DNA of 64,000 nt from Salinigranum marinum. GTDB lineage: Archaea; Halobacteriota; Halobacteria; Halobacteriales; Haloferacaceae. Made by a program: the position numbers and the translations under genes. The notes beneath the pieces were generated by a model. That model had not been told where the DNA came from and made no database searches. It saw only the letters and a list, made by a program, of their open reading frames with translations. Shown in pieces: positions 35,084-44,454 of this stretch. Position 1 is the first letter of the stretch. Every line of letters begins with the position of its first letter. The stretch is from assembly GCF_024228675.1 (NCBI RefSeq), contig NZ_CP100461.1, forward strand, positions 3,345,398 to 3,409,397, read 5' to 3'.

Positions 35084-36289
35084 ATGGTCGAGTTCTCGCT
35101 TCTCGAACTCGGAGAACTGTTCGTCGTGGTCGCCATCGCGGGGGCGGTCGGCGCGCGCCTCGGTCTCTCGGTCATCCCGCTGTACGTCGTCGGCGGAACC
35201 CTCGCCAGCCCGTTCGTCGCCGGTCGCCTCGGCATGCCGTACGTCGAGACGGGCGAGGCGCTGACTCTGCTCGCGGAGCTCGGGATCGTCCTCCTGCTGT
35301 TCTTCCTCGGCTTAGAGTTCAGCCTCGACCGCCTGCTCGCGGCGCGGACGAACATCACCCGATCGGGGCTCATCGACATCAGCATCAACCTCCCCATCGG
35401 CGTCGTCATCGGCCTCGCGCTCGGGTGGTCGCTCGTCGAGGCGCTTCTGTTGGGCGGGATCGTCTACATCTCCTCTAGTGCGATCATCACCAAGTCGCTG
35501 ATCGACCTCGGCTGGATCGCCAACGCGGAGTCCGAACCGATCCTGGGGACGCTCGTCTTCGAGGACCTCGTCATCGCCGTCTACCTCGCGGTCGTCACCT
35601 CGCTCGTCATCGGCGGCGACGGCATCGGACAGGTGGCACAGAGCCTCGCGGTCGCCTTCGGCTTCCTCGGGGCGCTCCTCGTGGCCGTCCAGTACGGCAC
35701 ACGTTTTTTCACCGACGTGCTCGACGTCGACGCGCCCGAACCGTTCGTCCTCCGGACGCTCGGCGTCCTCGTCCCGATCGCGGGCTTCGCGCTCTCGCTC
35801 GGCGTGAGCGAGGCGGTCGCGGCCTTTTTCATCGGGATGGGCTTCTCGACGACCGAACACCGCGAGCGCATCGAGCGCCGGCTCCTCGGCATCCGCGACG
35901 TGTTCGCCGCCGTCTTCTTCTTCTGGATCGGCGTCAACACCGACCCGCGGCTCGTCGTCGCGGTGGCGGTCCCGCTCGCTATCACGGTCGTCGTGACCAC
36001 CCCCACGAAGATCGTCTCGGGCTACTACGGCGGCCGCGTCTACGACCTCCCGCCGAAGCGGTCGCTCCGGGTCGGCCTCGGCATGGTCTCCCGCGGCGAG
36101 TTCTCGCTCGTCATCGCGGCGCTCGCCGCGGGCGGTACCGGCCGCGTGATGACCGAGATCATCCCGGCGTTCGCGGTGGGGTACGTGCTCGTGATGAGCA
36201 CCCTCGGCACCGTGTTGATGGGAGAGTCCGACCGGCTCGAACGGCTGGTATTCAGTCAGGGGACGGCCGAACAGGTGGCCGACGGGTAG
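35084..36289 (+). CDS. CPA2-type cation:proton antiporter
   Basis: This 401-residue membrane protein has about 12-13 helices, of the KefB/KhtU-like monovalent cation:proton antiporter group (CPA2). Visible are LAELGIVLLLFFLGLEFSLD, VYISSSAIITKSL, LEDLVIAVYLA-type Asp (FEDLVIAVYLAVVTS) and VSRGEFSLVIAALAAGG near 350. It lacks a C-terminal RCK domain, which the preceding gene supplies in trans. Potassium efflux is the most likely role. The last 50 codons matter here: from 36140 the gene is repeated at 63804, at the far end of the inserted island, and the two C-termini diverge after GESDR. Confidence 0.93.
   Translation: MVEFSLLELGELFVVVAIAGAVGARLGLSVIPLYVVGGTLASPFVAGRLGMPYVETGEALTLLAELGIVLLLFFLGLEFSLDRLLAARTNITRSGLIDISINLPIGVVIGLALGWSLVEALLLGGIVYISSSAIITKSLIDLGWIANAESEPILGTLVFEDLVIAVYLAVVTSLVIGGDGIGQVAQSLAVAFGFLGALLVAVQYGTRFFTDVLDVDAPEPFVLRTLGVLVPIAGFALSLGVSEAVAAFFIGMGFSTTEHRERIERRLLGIRDVFAAVFFFWIGVNTDPRLVVAVAVPLAITVVVTTPTKIVSGYYGGRVYDLPPKRSLRVGLGMVSRGEFSLVIAALAAGGTGRVMTEIIPAFAVGYVLVMSTLGTVLMGESDRLERLVFSQGTAEQVADG
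36140..36239 (+). repeat. Left copy of island-flanking direct repeat
   Basis: Bases 36140-36222 are identical to 63804-63886 (83 bp). After one silent A/C change, 12 more bases match, then similarity fades by about 36240. The repeat lies inside the antiporter 3' end. The second copy has the same orientation, offset by 27,664 bp. A direct repeat of a gene end at both sides of a block of foreign-looking genes is the mark left by site-specific or Campbell-type integration. Confidence 0.92.
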
Positions 36290-37645
36290 CGCCGTCGCGA
36301 CGGTGACGGGACCGCGCGAAGGCGTCGCAGCCGCCCCAGAGGGTGAACGGGGCGACCGCACGTGAGTCCAGCGCAGCAGAGGACGCGACAGCGTCGACCG
36401 GGCTGAGACAGTCGATTCCACTGACGCGTCGAGCACCGCTCTCGATTCCCCGGCCTGAACCGTCTCGGCTTCGGACCCGAACTCACTGGACGGTGAGGGC
36501 TCGGTCGATCCTTCTGCGACTGGGTGGAATCCATTGTCTAACACCTCAAAACACGGAACTATACGAGATCAATACAAGAAACATACATGTTTTTGTGCTT
36601 TTCCGTCTCTCGTCTCGACCCCGACCCGCTCCATATCGGGGCCGGCGTGCGAGCGTGGCCGTGCGAACGTATCTACCATCGACGCGATACGCACCGTCGG
36701 AACCCTCCGACTTTCGGCGACGTCGTGGGCCGGACGCGACGGAGCGTTCTCGCTCGTGGCTCCCGGACCGGAGACGAGGGAACGATCCGAGACCGGTGGA
36801 CCACCGCAGACAATCCGTGACGCGTCCGATCGACGTACCTCACATCGCTCACGAGCGTGCTCGGATCTATGTCGTCACCGGGCCAGCATCTAGCCTGTCG
36901 CCTGCGGTCGTCTCGCTGTTCGATCCAGATTGCCACCAAAACTATCGAACTACGTATTAGTAATAAAAGTTGATATGACCGCGGGATACGACAAACCGTC
37001 CGGTCGAATCACGACCGCCGGGATCCGGTCTCGTTCCCCGACCCTTCGACACGTTCGTCGCGCGCAATGGTCGGCCGACTAATCCAACTACCTCTGCACA
37101 CAATTCCTGTGTCGACGCGCCTACGGGTGCTCTCCGGTGGTCCCACCTTCGACTCGGTACTTCGGTGCGTCGAAGCCCGTGCGTCTCCACGAGGGCTCTC
37201 GGTAGATCGACGGGGGAAACCGGATCGACGGACTCGATCCCGTTCGATCGACCCTGCAGGATTGCGTACAGATCGCGGCTTCGCGCCCGAAACCGCAGTG
37301 TGAACAGTGATAAAGGATAGATCAGGTCGAACGGGTTGAATCCCTGAATTCCGGTCCTGATACGCGTGGTCGCTTGCCTCGTCTCCGTCACGAGCGGGCT
37401 TCCGGTGGTGTCGAGCGGCCCTTCGGTCACCCGACGAGAGCCGACAATCTTCTGCCCCGGAAGGACATGGATGCGAATTAAAGATATATCTCTTCGGACG
37501 CTTGATCCGGTATCAGTTCATCGCCACCGATCATATCATGAGAACAGCACACGGCCGGCGTTACGTCCTCTTCGATGATCGTCAGCTCTGTCGGAACGTC
37601 GGTCTCTGTCGAAAATATTATGACAAACGAATGGGTCTGTGAGCT
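36290..37645. other. Gene-poor left flank of the island
   Basis: These 1.36 kb contain no convincing gene. Open frames here are short, arginine-rich and without family resemblance. AT-rich patches occur near 36530-36600, 36940-36980 and 37470-37495. A TATA-like AAAATATTA at 37612-37620 lies about 30 bp before the GTG of the aldolase-like gene. Degenerate remnants of an integration module could lie here, but none was recognised. Confidence 0.5.
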
Positions 37646-38356
37646 GTGTCTGTAGATTCCCTCGAACTGAAAAAACAGTTGATGACCGGATGTAGAGTTC
37701 TGGACAGCTTCGGGATCTTTGACGAGCAGGGACACCTGAGCAGTCGAGTCGGAGACGGATCCGACCTGATCTGCATCAACGGGAATACGAGCCCCGGGAC
37801 GGCGGGGATACAGGAGTTCGAGACGTACGACCTGACGCGCTCGGGCTACCCTGACTCGGTCCCCGGCGAGACGCCGATCCACTCGCAGATCTATCGAGCA
37901 CGTGACGATGTCGGGGCGATCTGTCACAACCACTCCCCCTACGCAGTCATCGTCGCGAGCGCGGGTCTGGAGTTGCGACCCGTCCATCAGGTCGGGACGA
38001 TCCAGAAGAACTCCGTCGCCGTGTACGATGAGTACGACGAACGCGGCGGAACGCTGATCACGACGGATAGCGAGGCGAAGGACGTGGCGGCGTTGCTCGG
38101 CGACGACCGGGCACTGATGCTGAAGGGCCATGGTGCCGTCGTGGCGGGAGCGACCGTCACGGAGGCCGTGCTGGGGAGCATCAAGCTCGAGTACAACGCC
38201 ATGCTGATCTACCACCAGGCGGCCATCGGCGAACCGTGGTATCTCCCCGAACACGTCATCGAACAGAACGTCGAGTTCGTCTGGGACGAGGCCAAGATGG
38301 AGAAGTCCATCGACTACTACCTGAGCAACGCGGATGTCTTGAACTCGTTCGTGTGA
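37646..38356 (+). CDS. Class II aldolase/adducin-family protein
   Basis: This 236-residue zinc-dependent class II aldolase-fold protein has all expected active-site residues. The catalytic Glu lies in VPGETPIHSQIYRARDDVGA, two zinc His in ICHNHSPYAVI (near residue 93), and the third zinc His in LMLKGHGAVVAG (near 155). Family members cleave or decarboxylate hydroxyacids and sugar phosphates. GTG start (MSVDSLELKKQL) with a TATA-like box 30 bp upstream. It is convergent with the M20-like gene. In the island it may act late, splitting an opened-ring intermediate; this is inference. Confidence 0.87.
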   Translation: MSVDSLELKKQLMTGCRVLDSFGIFDEQGHLSSRVGDGSDLICINGNTSPGTAGIQEFETYDLTRSGYPDSVPGETPIHSQIYRARDDVGAICHNHSPYAVIVASAGLELRPVHQVGTIQKNSVAVYDEYDERGGTLITTDSEAKDVAALLGDDRALMLKGHGAVVAGATVTEAVLGSIKLEYNAMLIYHQAAIGEPWYLPEHVIEQNVEFVWDEAKMEKSIDYYLSNADVLNSFV

Positions 38357-38394
38357 TCGAGAGGTTCACTGACGACTCCGCACACGCCACGAGA

Positions 38395-39618
38395 TCAGTC
38401 GCTCGCCGACGGCGGTAACGAGAGTCCGTCGACGATCGTCCGTCCGACGATCCGCACCTCCTCACGGACGCCACGGAGCGTGACGTAGTCGTCGCCCATG
38501 ATCGTCTCCCCCCGCTCGGGGCGACCCCACATGACTGTCGGGATCCCCCGGTTCGTCAGCCCCCCGGCATCGAACGCGCCCTTCGCGTGGTATAGTTCGG
38601 CCGGTTCGCTGTCGAGCGACTCGATCGATCGCTGGAGTCGCCGCACGACCGGCTCGTCGGGGTCGACCACTGACGGTTCCATGACGACATCCTTCTCGAC
38701 GGTCACCTCGTAGGGAGACATGTCGCCGATCGCCTCGCGAATCCCGTCGACAGCCGCGTCGACGTCCTCGCCCGGGAGCAGTCGACGGTCGATCTTGAGC
38801 CGTGCGTACTCCGGGAGTGTGTGTGGTGCCACCGGGTCGAACGAGAGTTGGTAGGGAAGCGCGTGTGGCCGTCCCAGTGTCGGGTGTTCGGCCGTGAACT
38901 CGATCGCGTCGATGCGGTCGATCACCTCGGTCGCCCCCATGATCGCGTTCAGACCCCCGTCGGGATCGCTCGAGTGCGTGACCTGCCCCTCGACGTGGAC
39001 GAGCACGTCCACACGACCACGGTTCGCGACCTGGACTGCGTTCCCGCCCCCGATGAGGAGGAGCCCCTGATCGGGGGTGGGATCTAACTCCGGGAGCATC
39101 GCCCGTGAACACTCGTGCGTGCTCCGCGCCTCGTTGTTCACCACGAAGTACACCGTGCCGTCGATCGTCGTCTCCCCGTCGACGAACGCCTTCAGGAGGG
39201 TGAGGATCGCCGCGAGGTGTGCTTTGTTCTGCTCGGCACCCTGCCCGAACGCACAGGGCTCGTCGATCGCCGGATCGTCCGGGATACCGATCTTCCCCGA
39301 AAAGGGGTTTTCCATCCAGTTGTGGTGCTGTGCGGGCGTGTACGCCATGACGAGCAGACTCTCGTCGGTATCACCGGAGCCCATCCGAACCGCGAGCTGG
39401 TTCTTCGGCAACTCGATGATCTCGTGAACGCCAATCTCCCGTAACTTCGGCCGGAACACCTCCTGAACGAAGTGGACGAGTTTCTCGTGGTCCGGTTCCA
39501 TCAGCGTCTCCGGTCCGAGTGGAACCGCCGTGTCCTCCTGCAAGAGTTCGACTAGCGTCTCGATCATATACTCGTCGTCGATGTGCGCTTCGAACGCGTA
39601 GCCGTCGCCGTTGTCCAT
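38395..39618 (-). CDS. M20-peptidase-fold protein lacking metal ligands
   Basis: This 407-residue protein has the M20 overall pattern: catalytic domain, a dimerisation insertion (VQVANRGRVDVLVHVEGQVT) and the C-terminal GLTNRGIPTVMWG block. Every expected zinc ligand is changed. The HxD site reads AYTPAQHHN (residues 92-100), the Asp-Lys site reads GQGAEQNKAH (125-134), the Glu-Glu site reads VNNEARSTHE (160-169), and the final His site reads IMGDDYV. It is not simply degraded, since the frame is intact and hydrophobic core motifs remain. It may use another metal site (HH at 98-99) or be non-catalytic. The start at 39618 was chosen because the upstream frame is not protein-like. Confidence 0.8.
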   Translation of the reverse strand: MDNGDGYAFEAHIDDEYMIETLVELLQEDTAVPLGPETLMEPDHEKLVHFVQEVFRPKLREIGVHEIIELPKNQLAVRMGSGDTDESLLVMAYTPAQHHNWMENPFSGKIGIPDDPAIDEPCAFGQGAEQNKAHLAAILTLLKAFVDGETTIDGTVYFVVNNEARSTHECSRAMLPELDPTPDQGLLLIGGGNAVQVANRGRVDVLVHVEGQVTHSSDPDGGLNAIMGATEVIDRIDAIEFTAEHPTLGRPHALPYQLSFDPVAPHTLPEYARLKIDRRLLPGEDVDAAVDGIREAIGDMSPYEVTVEKDVVMEPSVVDPDEPVVRRLQRSIESLDSEPAELYHAKGAFDAGGLTNRGIPTVMWGRPERGETIMGDDYVTLRGVREEVRIVGRTIVDGLSLPPSASD

Positions 39619-39930
39619 CGACTGTGGCTCATCCGGCGTGTGCTTCAATGTTTCGCGCCCTCCCCCCGTCTGTCCGTCGGGAGCGAGACGGCGCGGGGGG
39701 ACGGGGCGACGGACACGACGGGTGGGAACGGATCGCGGACGACCGAGTGCGGAGCCGACTCGGATGCGTATCCCACCAACGTCGGCCGTTGACGGCTGCA
39801 CGACGCCTCACGGGTGTTCGGACGAGCGTCGTGGTTGGCCGGGCGTCGGCTGCCTCGCGTCGGGTCCGGGCACACGGCGGGATTCAGTGCGTGCGGAATA
39901 GCTAAGTGCACGTCACCATATTCAACGTTT

Positions 39931-40899
39931 GTGCCAGACAATACCAAATTTGGGGTACTTCTCCCCCATTTTTCCAGTGAGTGTACACGACAGCGAGTGA
40001 TGGACGTCGGGGTCAAGGCAGAGCAACTCGGGTTCGACTCGGTGTGGGTTCGAGATCACGTGTTCATCCCCCCGGAGGACAAAGAACACGGCGGCATCAC
40101 GGAGGATACGTTCCTGGAGCCACTGTTGACCCACGCGGCCTTGAGCTCGGTCACCGAGGAGATAGATCTCGGGACGGCGATCCTCTGGCCGTGTCGTCAC
40201 CCGATCAAATTGGCGCAGAACATCGGAACGCTGAGCTACCTCTCCGACGGGCGGGTTCACATCGGCTTCGGACCCGGCCGGCACAAACACGAGTTCGACG
40301 CGCTCGATATCCCGTACGAGAAACGCCCGCAGTTGATCGAGGAGAACTTCGAGGTCGTCCACCGCCTGCTCACGGAGGTAGATGTCTCCCACGAGGGCGA
40401 ACTCTACGAGTTCGAGAACGTGACGATCAACCCACGACCCACCGAGGAGGTTCCGCTCTGGTACGGGGGTGGATCGGTGACGTCCGTTCGACGGTCGGCG
40501 CGGATCGCCGAGGGCTGGCTCCCGGGACGCCTGCTTCTGGAGGACTTCAAAAAGAAGATGCGGCTCCTTCGGGACGAAGAGGAGAAACACGGGAGTGACA
40601 TCTCAGTCGGGTTCGTCCCGCTTGTCAGCGTCGACGAGACGACAGAGGCCGCCGAAGACCGGTTGAACTTCCCGCTCCTCATTCAGGACGTCAACAAGTA
40701 CACGAACAGAGGATACACCGACAAGGAGGAGATCCGCGGCTACTTCATCGCGGGCACGGCCACTGAGTGCGCAGAACAGTTGCAGGGATACATCGACAAC
40801 GGCATGGACTACGTGATCTTCGACTACCGACACTCGTTCGACGACATCGGGCTACAGATGGAACTGACCGCCGACGAGATCATTCCGCTCCTGCGGTGA
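39931..40899 (+). CDS. LLM-class flavin/F420-dependent oxidoreductase
   Basis: This 322-residue TIM-barrel enzyme of the luciferase-like monooxygenase superfamily has the N-terminus TKFGVLLPHFSSE, then AEQLGFDSVWVRDHVFIPP, IDLGTAILWPCRHPIKLAQN, LSYLSDGRVHIGFGPGRHKH and the phosphate-binding-type VPLWYGGGS. Members use either FMNH2 with oxygen or coenzyme F420; the sequence does not decide, but a CofH homologue (F420 pathway) in the same island favours F420. GTG start at 39931. LLM enzymes open rings or cleave C-S and C-N bonds in several nitrogen and sulfur scavenging pathways. It precedes the ABC importer genes on the same strand. Confidence 0.85.
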   Translation: MPDNTKFGVLLPHFSSECTRQRVMDVGVKAEQLGFDSVWVRDHVFIPPEDKEHGGITEDTFLEPLLTHAALSSVTEEIDLGTAILWPCRHPIKLAQNIGTLSYLSDGRVHIGFGPGRHKHEFDALDIPYEKRPQLIEENFEVVHRLLTEVDVSHEGELYEFENVTINPRPTEEVPLWYGGGSVTSVRRSARIAEGWLPGRLLLEDFKKKMRLLRDEEEKHGSDISVGFVPLVSVDETTEAAEDRLNFPLLIQDVNKYTNRGYTDKEEIRGYFIAGTATECAEQLQGYIDNGMDYVIFDYRHSFDDIGLQMELTADEIIPLLR

Positions 40900-41126
40900 C
40901 GGGCGGACGGATCGATCTCCCGACCTACGACCTGACCCTGACGGGGATCCGGGATGGGTACGTCACGTCGGGGCACGAGTCGTAACTCCGTCCCCTTGGA
41001 CGAAGTCCGGCACTGTATTGAGGTTTGTCAACCCTATGTCGGATCTTCAACGAATATCACCAAACACTCGTCCGAGAAAACGAGTGGAACAGCAAATTAC
41101 TTACTATCATGGCTGGAGTTGGTGGC

Positions 41127-41951
41127 ATGGCCGATACGGCAACCGCTCACCGGAGGAGCCGATCGACTCCCGTTCTGGAAGCGGACAACGTACTCAAACT
41201 GTACAACGATGACGACCCGTCGAAGGAGGTGGTGCGGGCGGTCGAGCACGCGTCGTTTCGGATCGAACGGAACGAGTTCGTCTCGTTGCTCGGGCCGAGC
41301 GGGTGTGGGAAGACGACGCTACTGCACATCTTCGCCGGGCTGACCAACCAGACCGAGGGTCGCGTGCTGTACCAGGGAGAGCCGATCGAACGCCCGAGCA
41401 CCGACCGTGCCGTAGTGTTTCAGCACTTCAACCTCTTTCCGTGGCGGACGACGCTCTCGAACGTCGCGTTCGGCTTGGAGATGACGGGACACCCGAAGGC
41501 GGACCGGAAGGAACGAGCCGCGAAGTACATCGAGATGGTCGGACTAAAGGGGTTTGAGGAGAGCTATCCGCGTGAACTCTCCGGCGGGATGCAACAGCGA
41601 GTTGGGCTCGCACGGGCGCTGGCAGTCGACCCGACGGTACTGCTGATGGACGAGCCGTTCGGTGCTCTCGACGCGCAGACGAGACAGGTAATGCAGACGG
41701 AACTCCTCCGAATCTGGGAACAGGACCGAAAGACGATCCTGTTCGTCACTCACGACATCGAGGAGGCGCTCCTTCTGTCGGACCGCATTCTAGTGATGGG
41801 CAACGACCCGAGCAACGTCCGTCGCGAGGTCGACGTGCCGTTCGACCGGCCACGCTACGGGCACGACATCGAAGAGCAAGCGGAGTTTATCCGGCTGCGC
41901 CGCGACATCTGGAACACGATGCAGAACGAGCCGCGGAACAAGACGGCATGA
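41127..41951 (+). CDS. NitT/TauT-type ABC transporter ATPase
   Basis: This 274-residue ATPase has Walker A GPSGCGKTT, Q-loop VFQHFNLFPWRT, signature ELSGGMQQRVGLARAL, Walker B VLLMDEPFGALD and switch His FVTHDIEEAL, the pattern of SsuB/TauB/NrtD-like ATPases. The start at 41127 has GGAG 8 bases upstream; ATG 41109 and 41025 are also in frame. Its stop overlaps the permease by ATGA. Together with the permeases and lipoprotein it would import an organic nitrogen or sulfur compound, possibly a pyrimidine-like molecule. Confidence 0.92.
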   Translation: MADTATAHRRSRSTPVLEADNVLKLYNDDDPSKEVVRAVEHASFRIERNEFVSLLGPSGCGKTTLLHIFAGLTNQTEGRVLYQGEPIERPSTDRAVVFQHFNLFPWRTTLSNVAFGLEMTGHPKADRKERAAKYIEMVGLKGFEESYPRELSGGMQQRVGLARALAVDPTVLLMDEPFGALDAQTRQVMQTELLRIWEQDRKTILFVTHDIEEALLLSDRILVMGNDPSNVRREVDVPFDRPRYGHDIEEQAEFIRLRRDIWNTMQNEPRNKTA

Positions 41952-42745
41952 GCCTGCGCACCCGTACGGGACTCGACGTCGTCTCGGCCGAGCCTCTCCG
42001 TCACCCACGGGTCCAGCAACTCGTGGTGTGGGGAGGGATCCTCTGCGTGTGGGAACTCGTCGGGCGCTCGGTCGGTGACTTCTTCCTGCCGTCGTTCTCG
42101 GCGACCGTCCTCGCGTTCGTTGACATCTACGCCTCTGGCGAGATTCTCGCGCCCCTGTATAACAGCCTCCAGCAGCTCCTGCTCGGCTTCTTTTTAGCCT
42201 TGGCCGTGTCGCTCCCGCTGGGGATGGTGATCGCCCGGAGCAGGGTGGCCAAGAAGGCGTTCGAGCCGTACATCAACTTCATGTTCGTCACGTCGGTGTC
42301 GAGCATGCTGCCGCTGTTGATCATCGTCTTCGGGACCCAGCTGAACTTTCGTGTCGCGGTCGTGTTCCTCTTTTGTGTGTTCCACATGCTCCTCACGTTC
42401 CAGGCGGGCGTTGAGGACATCGACGTGGAACTTATCAGGGCCGGCAGAGCGTACGAAGCGAACGGTGTCGGTATGTTCCGACACGTCATCTTCCCCGCGG
42501 CCCTCCCCGAGATCATCACCGGGGTGCGCCTCGGGATCGGTCGCGCGTTCAAAGGCATGGTCCTCGCGGAGCTGTGGATCCTGGCGGGTGTCGGGCAACT
42601 CTTGAACGCCTACCAGCTCTACCAGCAGGTAGACCGCCTCTTCGCGGCGATCCTCTCGCTCATGATCTTGGCGATCCTCAGCGTCAAGGGACTCTACTGG
42701 GTCGAGAAACGGGTCGCGCCGTGGCGTGGCGCATCCGACCACTGA
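41948..42745 (+). CDS. NitT/TauT-type ABC permease (first)
   Basis: This 265-residue permease has six helices and the BPD-type EAA loop ELIRAGRAYEANGVGMFRHV with IFPAALPEIITGVRLGIGRA following it. It overlaps the ATPase gene by 4 bp. A second, different permease is encoded at 43317-44141 on the other strand, so the transporter is probably a heterodimer, as in some thiamine-precursor and riboflavin importers of this family. Confidence 0.92.
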   Translation: MSLRTRTGLDVVSAEPLRHPRVQQLVVWGGILCVWELVGRSVGDFFLPSFSATVLAFVDIYASGEILAPLYNSLQQLLLGFFLALAVSLPLGMVIARSRVAKKAFEPYINFMFVTSVSSMLPLLIIVFGTQLNFRVAVVFLFCVFHMLLTFQAGVEDIDVELIRAGRAYEANGVGMFRHVIFPAALPEIITGVRLGIGRAFKGMVLAELWILAGVGQLLNAYQLYQQVDRLFAAILSLMILAILSVKGLYWVEKRVAPWRGASDH

Positions 42746-43316
42746 GCGGGCTAAGCGCCGAACGGCCACCGACCGCGTCTGTCGTCCCCCTCGCGCTGTG
42801 GCGAGTCTCTTGTTCCTTCTTTCCTTTTTCGTTCCTCCATTCGTCGTTGTCGCGGTCCTCACACGGTCACAGTGGCCCGTGATCGGTGTTCACTCGTTGC
42901 CTTCGCCATAGCCTGTGACTCGTCGAAGCGGCGCGGTTCGTCGCCGGGGGATACCTGCCGGGGTCACATGGACCGCGTGCTCTCGACCGGGAGCGTGTCA
43001 AGAGTACGCGTGTCGAATTCACGCGGGGAGTCGTGCCCGCCGAGTGGAGCGATGACTCGCTCGACGCGCCCGTGGCTCCCCCGCCAGTGGTCGGAGTGGA
43101 ATCCGGTACCTGCTGATCCGATCTCCCGACTCGATGGCAGAGGGCTCCGACAGTCCGCTCCGACGACCGTGTCCGGGCGTGCTCGTCGAGCGACCGACGG
43201 TCGCAACGGGGAGCCAGCGTGCAGAACGATCGGACGCGCCCCAGGAAGTCGCTCAAGCGGCTCAGATGGACGGCCGCGGAAGGAAACGGAGGACGAAGAC
43301 GGAGACCTCCCTCGTC
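42746..43316. other. Gene-free gap between convergent permease genes
   Basis: This 571-bp gap lies between two convergent permease genes. T-rich pyrimidine tracts near 42805-42845 could end the + strand operon. No gene, repeat or RNA was recognised. Confidence 0.5.
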
Positions 43317-44141
43317 TTACGCCTCGGTCGCTCTGTACGACAGCAGGCTCAGTTCGATCGCTCGAGCGAGCTTCACGACGACGAGCCCGGCGAGCGACAG
43401 GGAGAAGATCGTCGCGTAGAGACGCGGCATGTTGAACGTCTGTCCCGCACCGACGAGGAACTCGCCGAGTTCGTCGGCGAAAATGAACAGTTCCGCGATC
43501 ACCATCCCTCTGACCGCCCGTCCGGACCCGAGTCGGAGACCGGCCAGGATGTTCGGGAGCGCGGCGTTGATGTACACTTCACGGAAGACTTGCAGGTCGC
43601 TTGCACCGAACACGCTCGCGGCCGCGACGAGTTCGTCGGGCGTCTCTTCGATTCCGGTGATCGTGTTGAACGCGATGACGAACACCGACATCAGGAAGAC
43701 GATGAACACCTTCGCGACTATGGAGAGGCCGAACACCAGAATGACGAGCGGGATCAACGCGATGATGGGCGTGATGTACAGCGCGTCCAGAATCGGATTG
43801 AGCGTGTTCCGTGCTGGCGTCCAGAGCCCGATCAGGACGCCCGTCGACACGCCGAGGACGGCGGCAGCGAGGTAGCCGACACCGGCGAAGAGCAGTGCGT
43901 CGACGATGGCCCACAGGAGGACGGGTTCGACGAACAGGTGCTGGATCATGCTCTCGAGCACCCTGACGGGCGTCGGGAACAGAAACGAATCGATCGACGA
44001 GAGGCCGAAGTTCCACGCGCCCAAGACCAGAGCCACCGAGAGTGCCTGAATTCCCCACTCGTCGGCCAGGTGGCCGAGTCGAAACCCCGTGAGCCGGCGC
44101 CTGATCGTTTTGATCGGGCCCAGCCCTGTCGTGTCTGGCAT
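43317..44141 (-). CDS. NitT/TauT-type ABC permease (second)
   Basis: This 274-residue six-helix permease has the EAA-loop region LVAAASVFGASDLQVFREVY with INAALPNILAGLRLGSGRAV following it. It is only distantly similar to the first permease. It is transcribed away from the solute-binding protein gene, the two sharing a 313-bp promoter region. A TATA-like GGTATTTCA lies about 30 bp before its start. Placing the second permease on the opposite strand from the ATPase is uncommon. Confidence 0.9.
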   Translation of the reverse strand: MPDTTGLGPIKTIRRRLTGFRLGHLADEWGIQALSVALVLGAWNFGLSSIDSFLFPTPVRVLESMIQHLFVEPVLLWAIVDALLFAGVGYLAAAVLGVSTGVLIGLWTPARNTLNPILDALYITPIIALIPLVILVFGLSIVAKVFIVFLMSVFVIAFNTITGIEETPDELVAAASVFGASDLQVFREVYINAALPNILAGLRLGSGRAVRGMVIAELFIFADELGEFLVGAGQTFNMPRLYATIFSLSLAGLVVVKLARAIELSLLSYRATEA

Positions 44142-44454
44142 CGATAGTCACGTCTCGATCCAGATTGAAATACCTTTGTATGACTGCCGATTTATCTTGA
44201 CGACTCGGGACCGACGAGTCGTTTATCGGGAGATACTCCGAATCATCTCGGCACGATCGAGAAAGTCAGCCTCTGGTGTACCCCGTCGAGAGGGAGACGG
44301 GGTGGCCCAGGCGGGGGAGTGGATCTCGCCCCGCTCGCGTGGTCGGTTCATACGAACCGCGTATGTCCACTCTATCTCTGCGTAGAAAGACGTATATCTG
44401 GAAATATCCGTTTACTTCGAAAATACTATACCATATTGGCTGTATTCCTTGCTC
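44142..44454. promoter_or_regulatory. Divergent promoter region, permease and binding protein
   Basis: This gap holds a minus-strand TATA-like box (GGTATTTCA, about 44168-44176) for the second permease. A plus-strand box (ATACTATA, 44423-44430) lies 28 bp before the binding-protein ATG. Both imply leaderless transcripts and possible joint control by a regulator bound between them. No symmetric operator was identified. Confidence 0.5.

Noticed and set aside
36343..36960. Plus-strand open frame of 205 codons
   Set aside because: Arginine/proline/serine-rich with no hydrophobic core or motif, no promoter spacing; considered chance.
37320..37365. tRNA-like T-arm near GGGTTGAATCCC
   Set aside because: The loop lacks the invariant TTC-A pattern and no matching acceptor or anticodon arms were found.
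36957..37430. Minus-strand open frame in the island left flank
   Set aside because: Reading lacks family motifs and haloarchaeal acidic composition; could be a decayed remnant but cannot be supported as a gene.
42872..43435. Open frames in the 42.8-43.4 kb gap
   Set aside because: Serine/arginine-rich shadows without motifs; part overlaps the true minus-strand permease.
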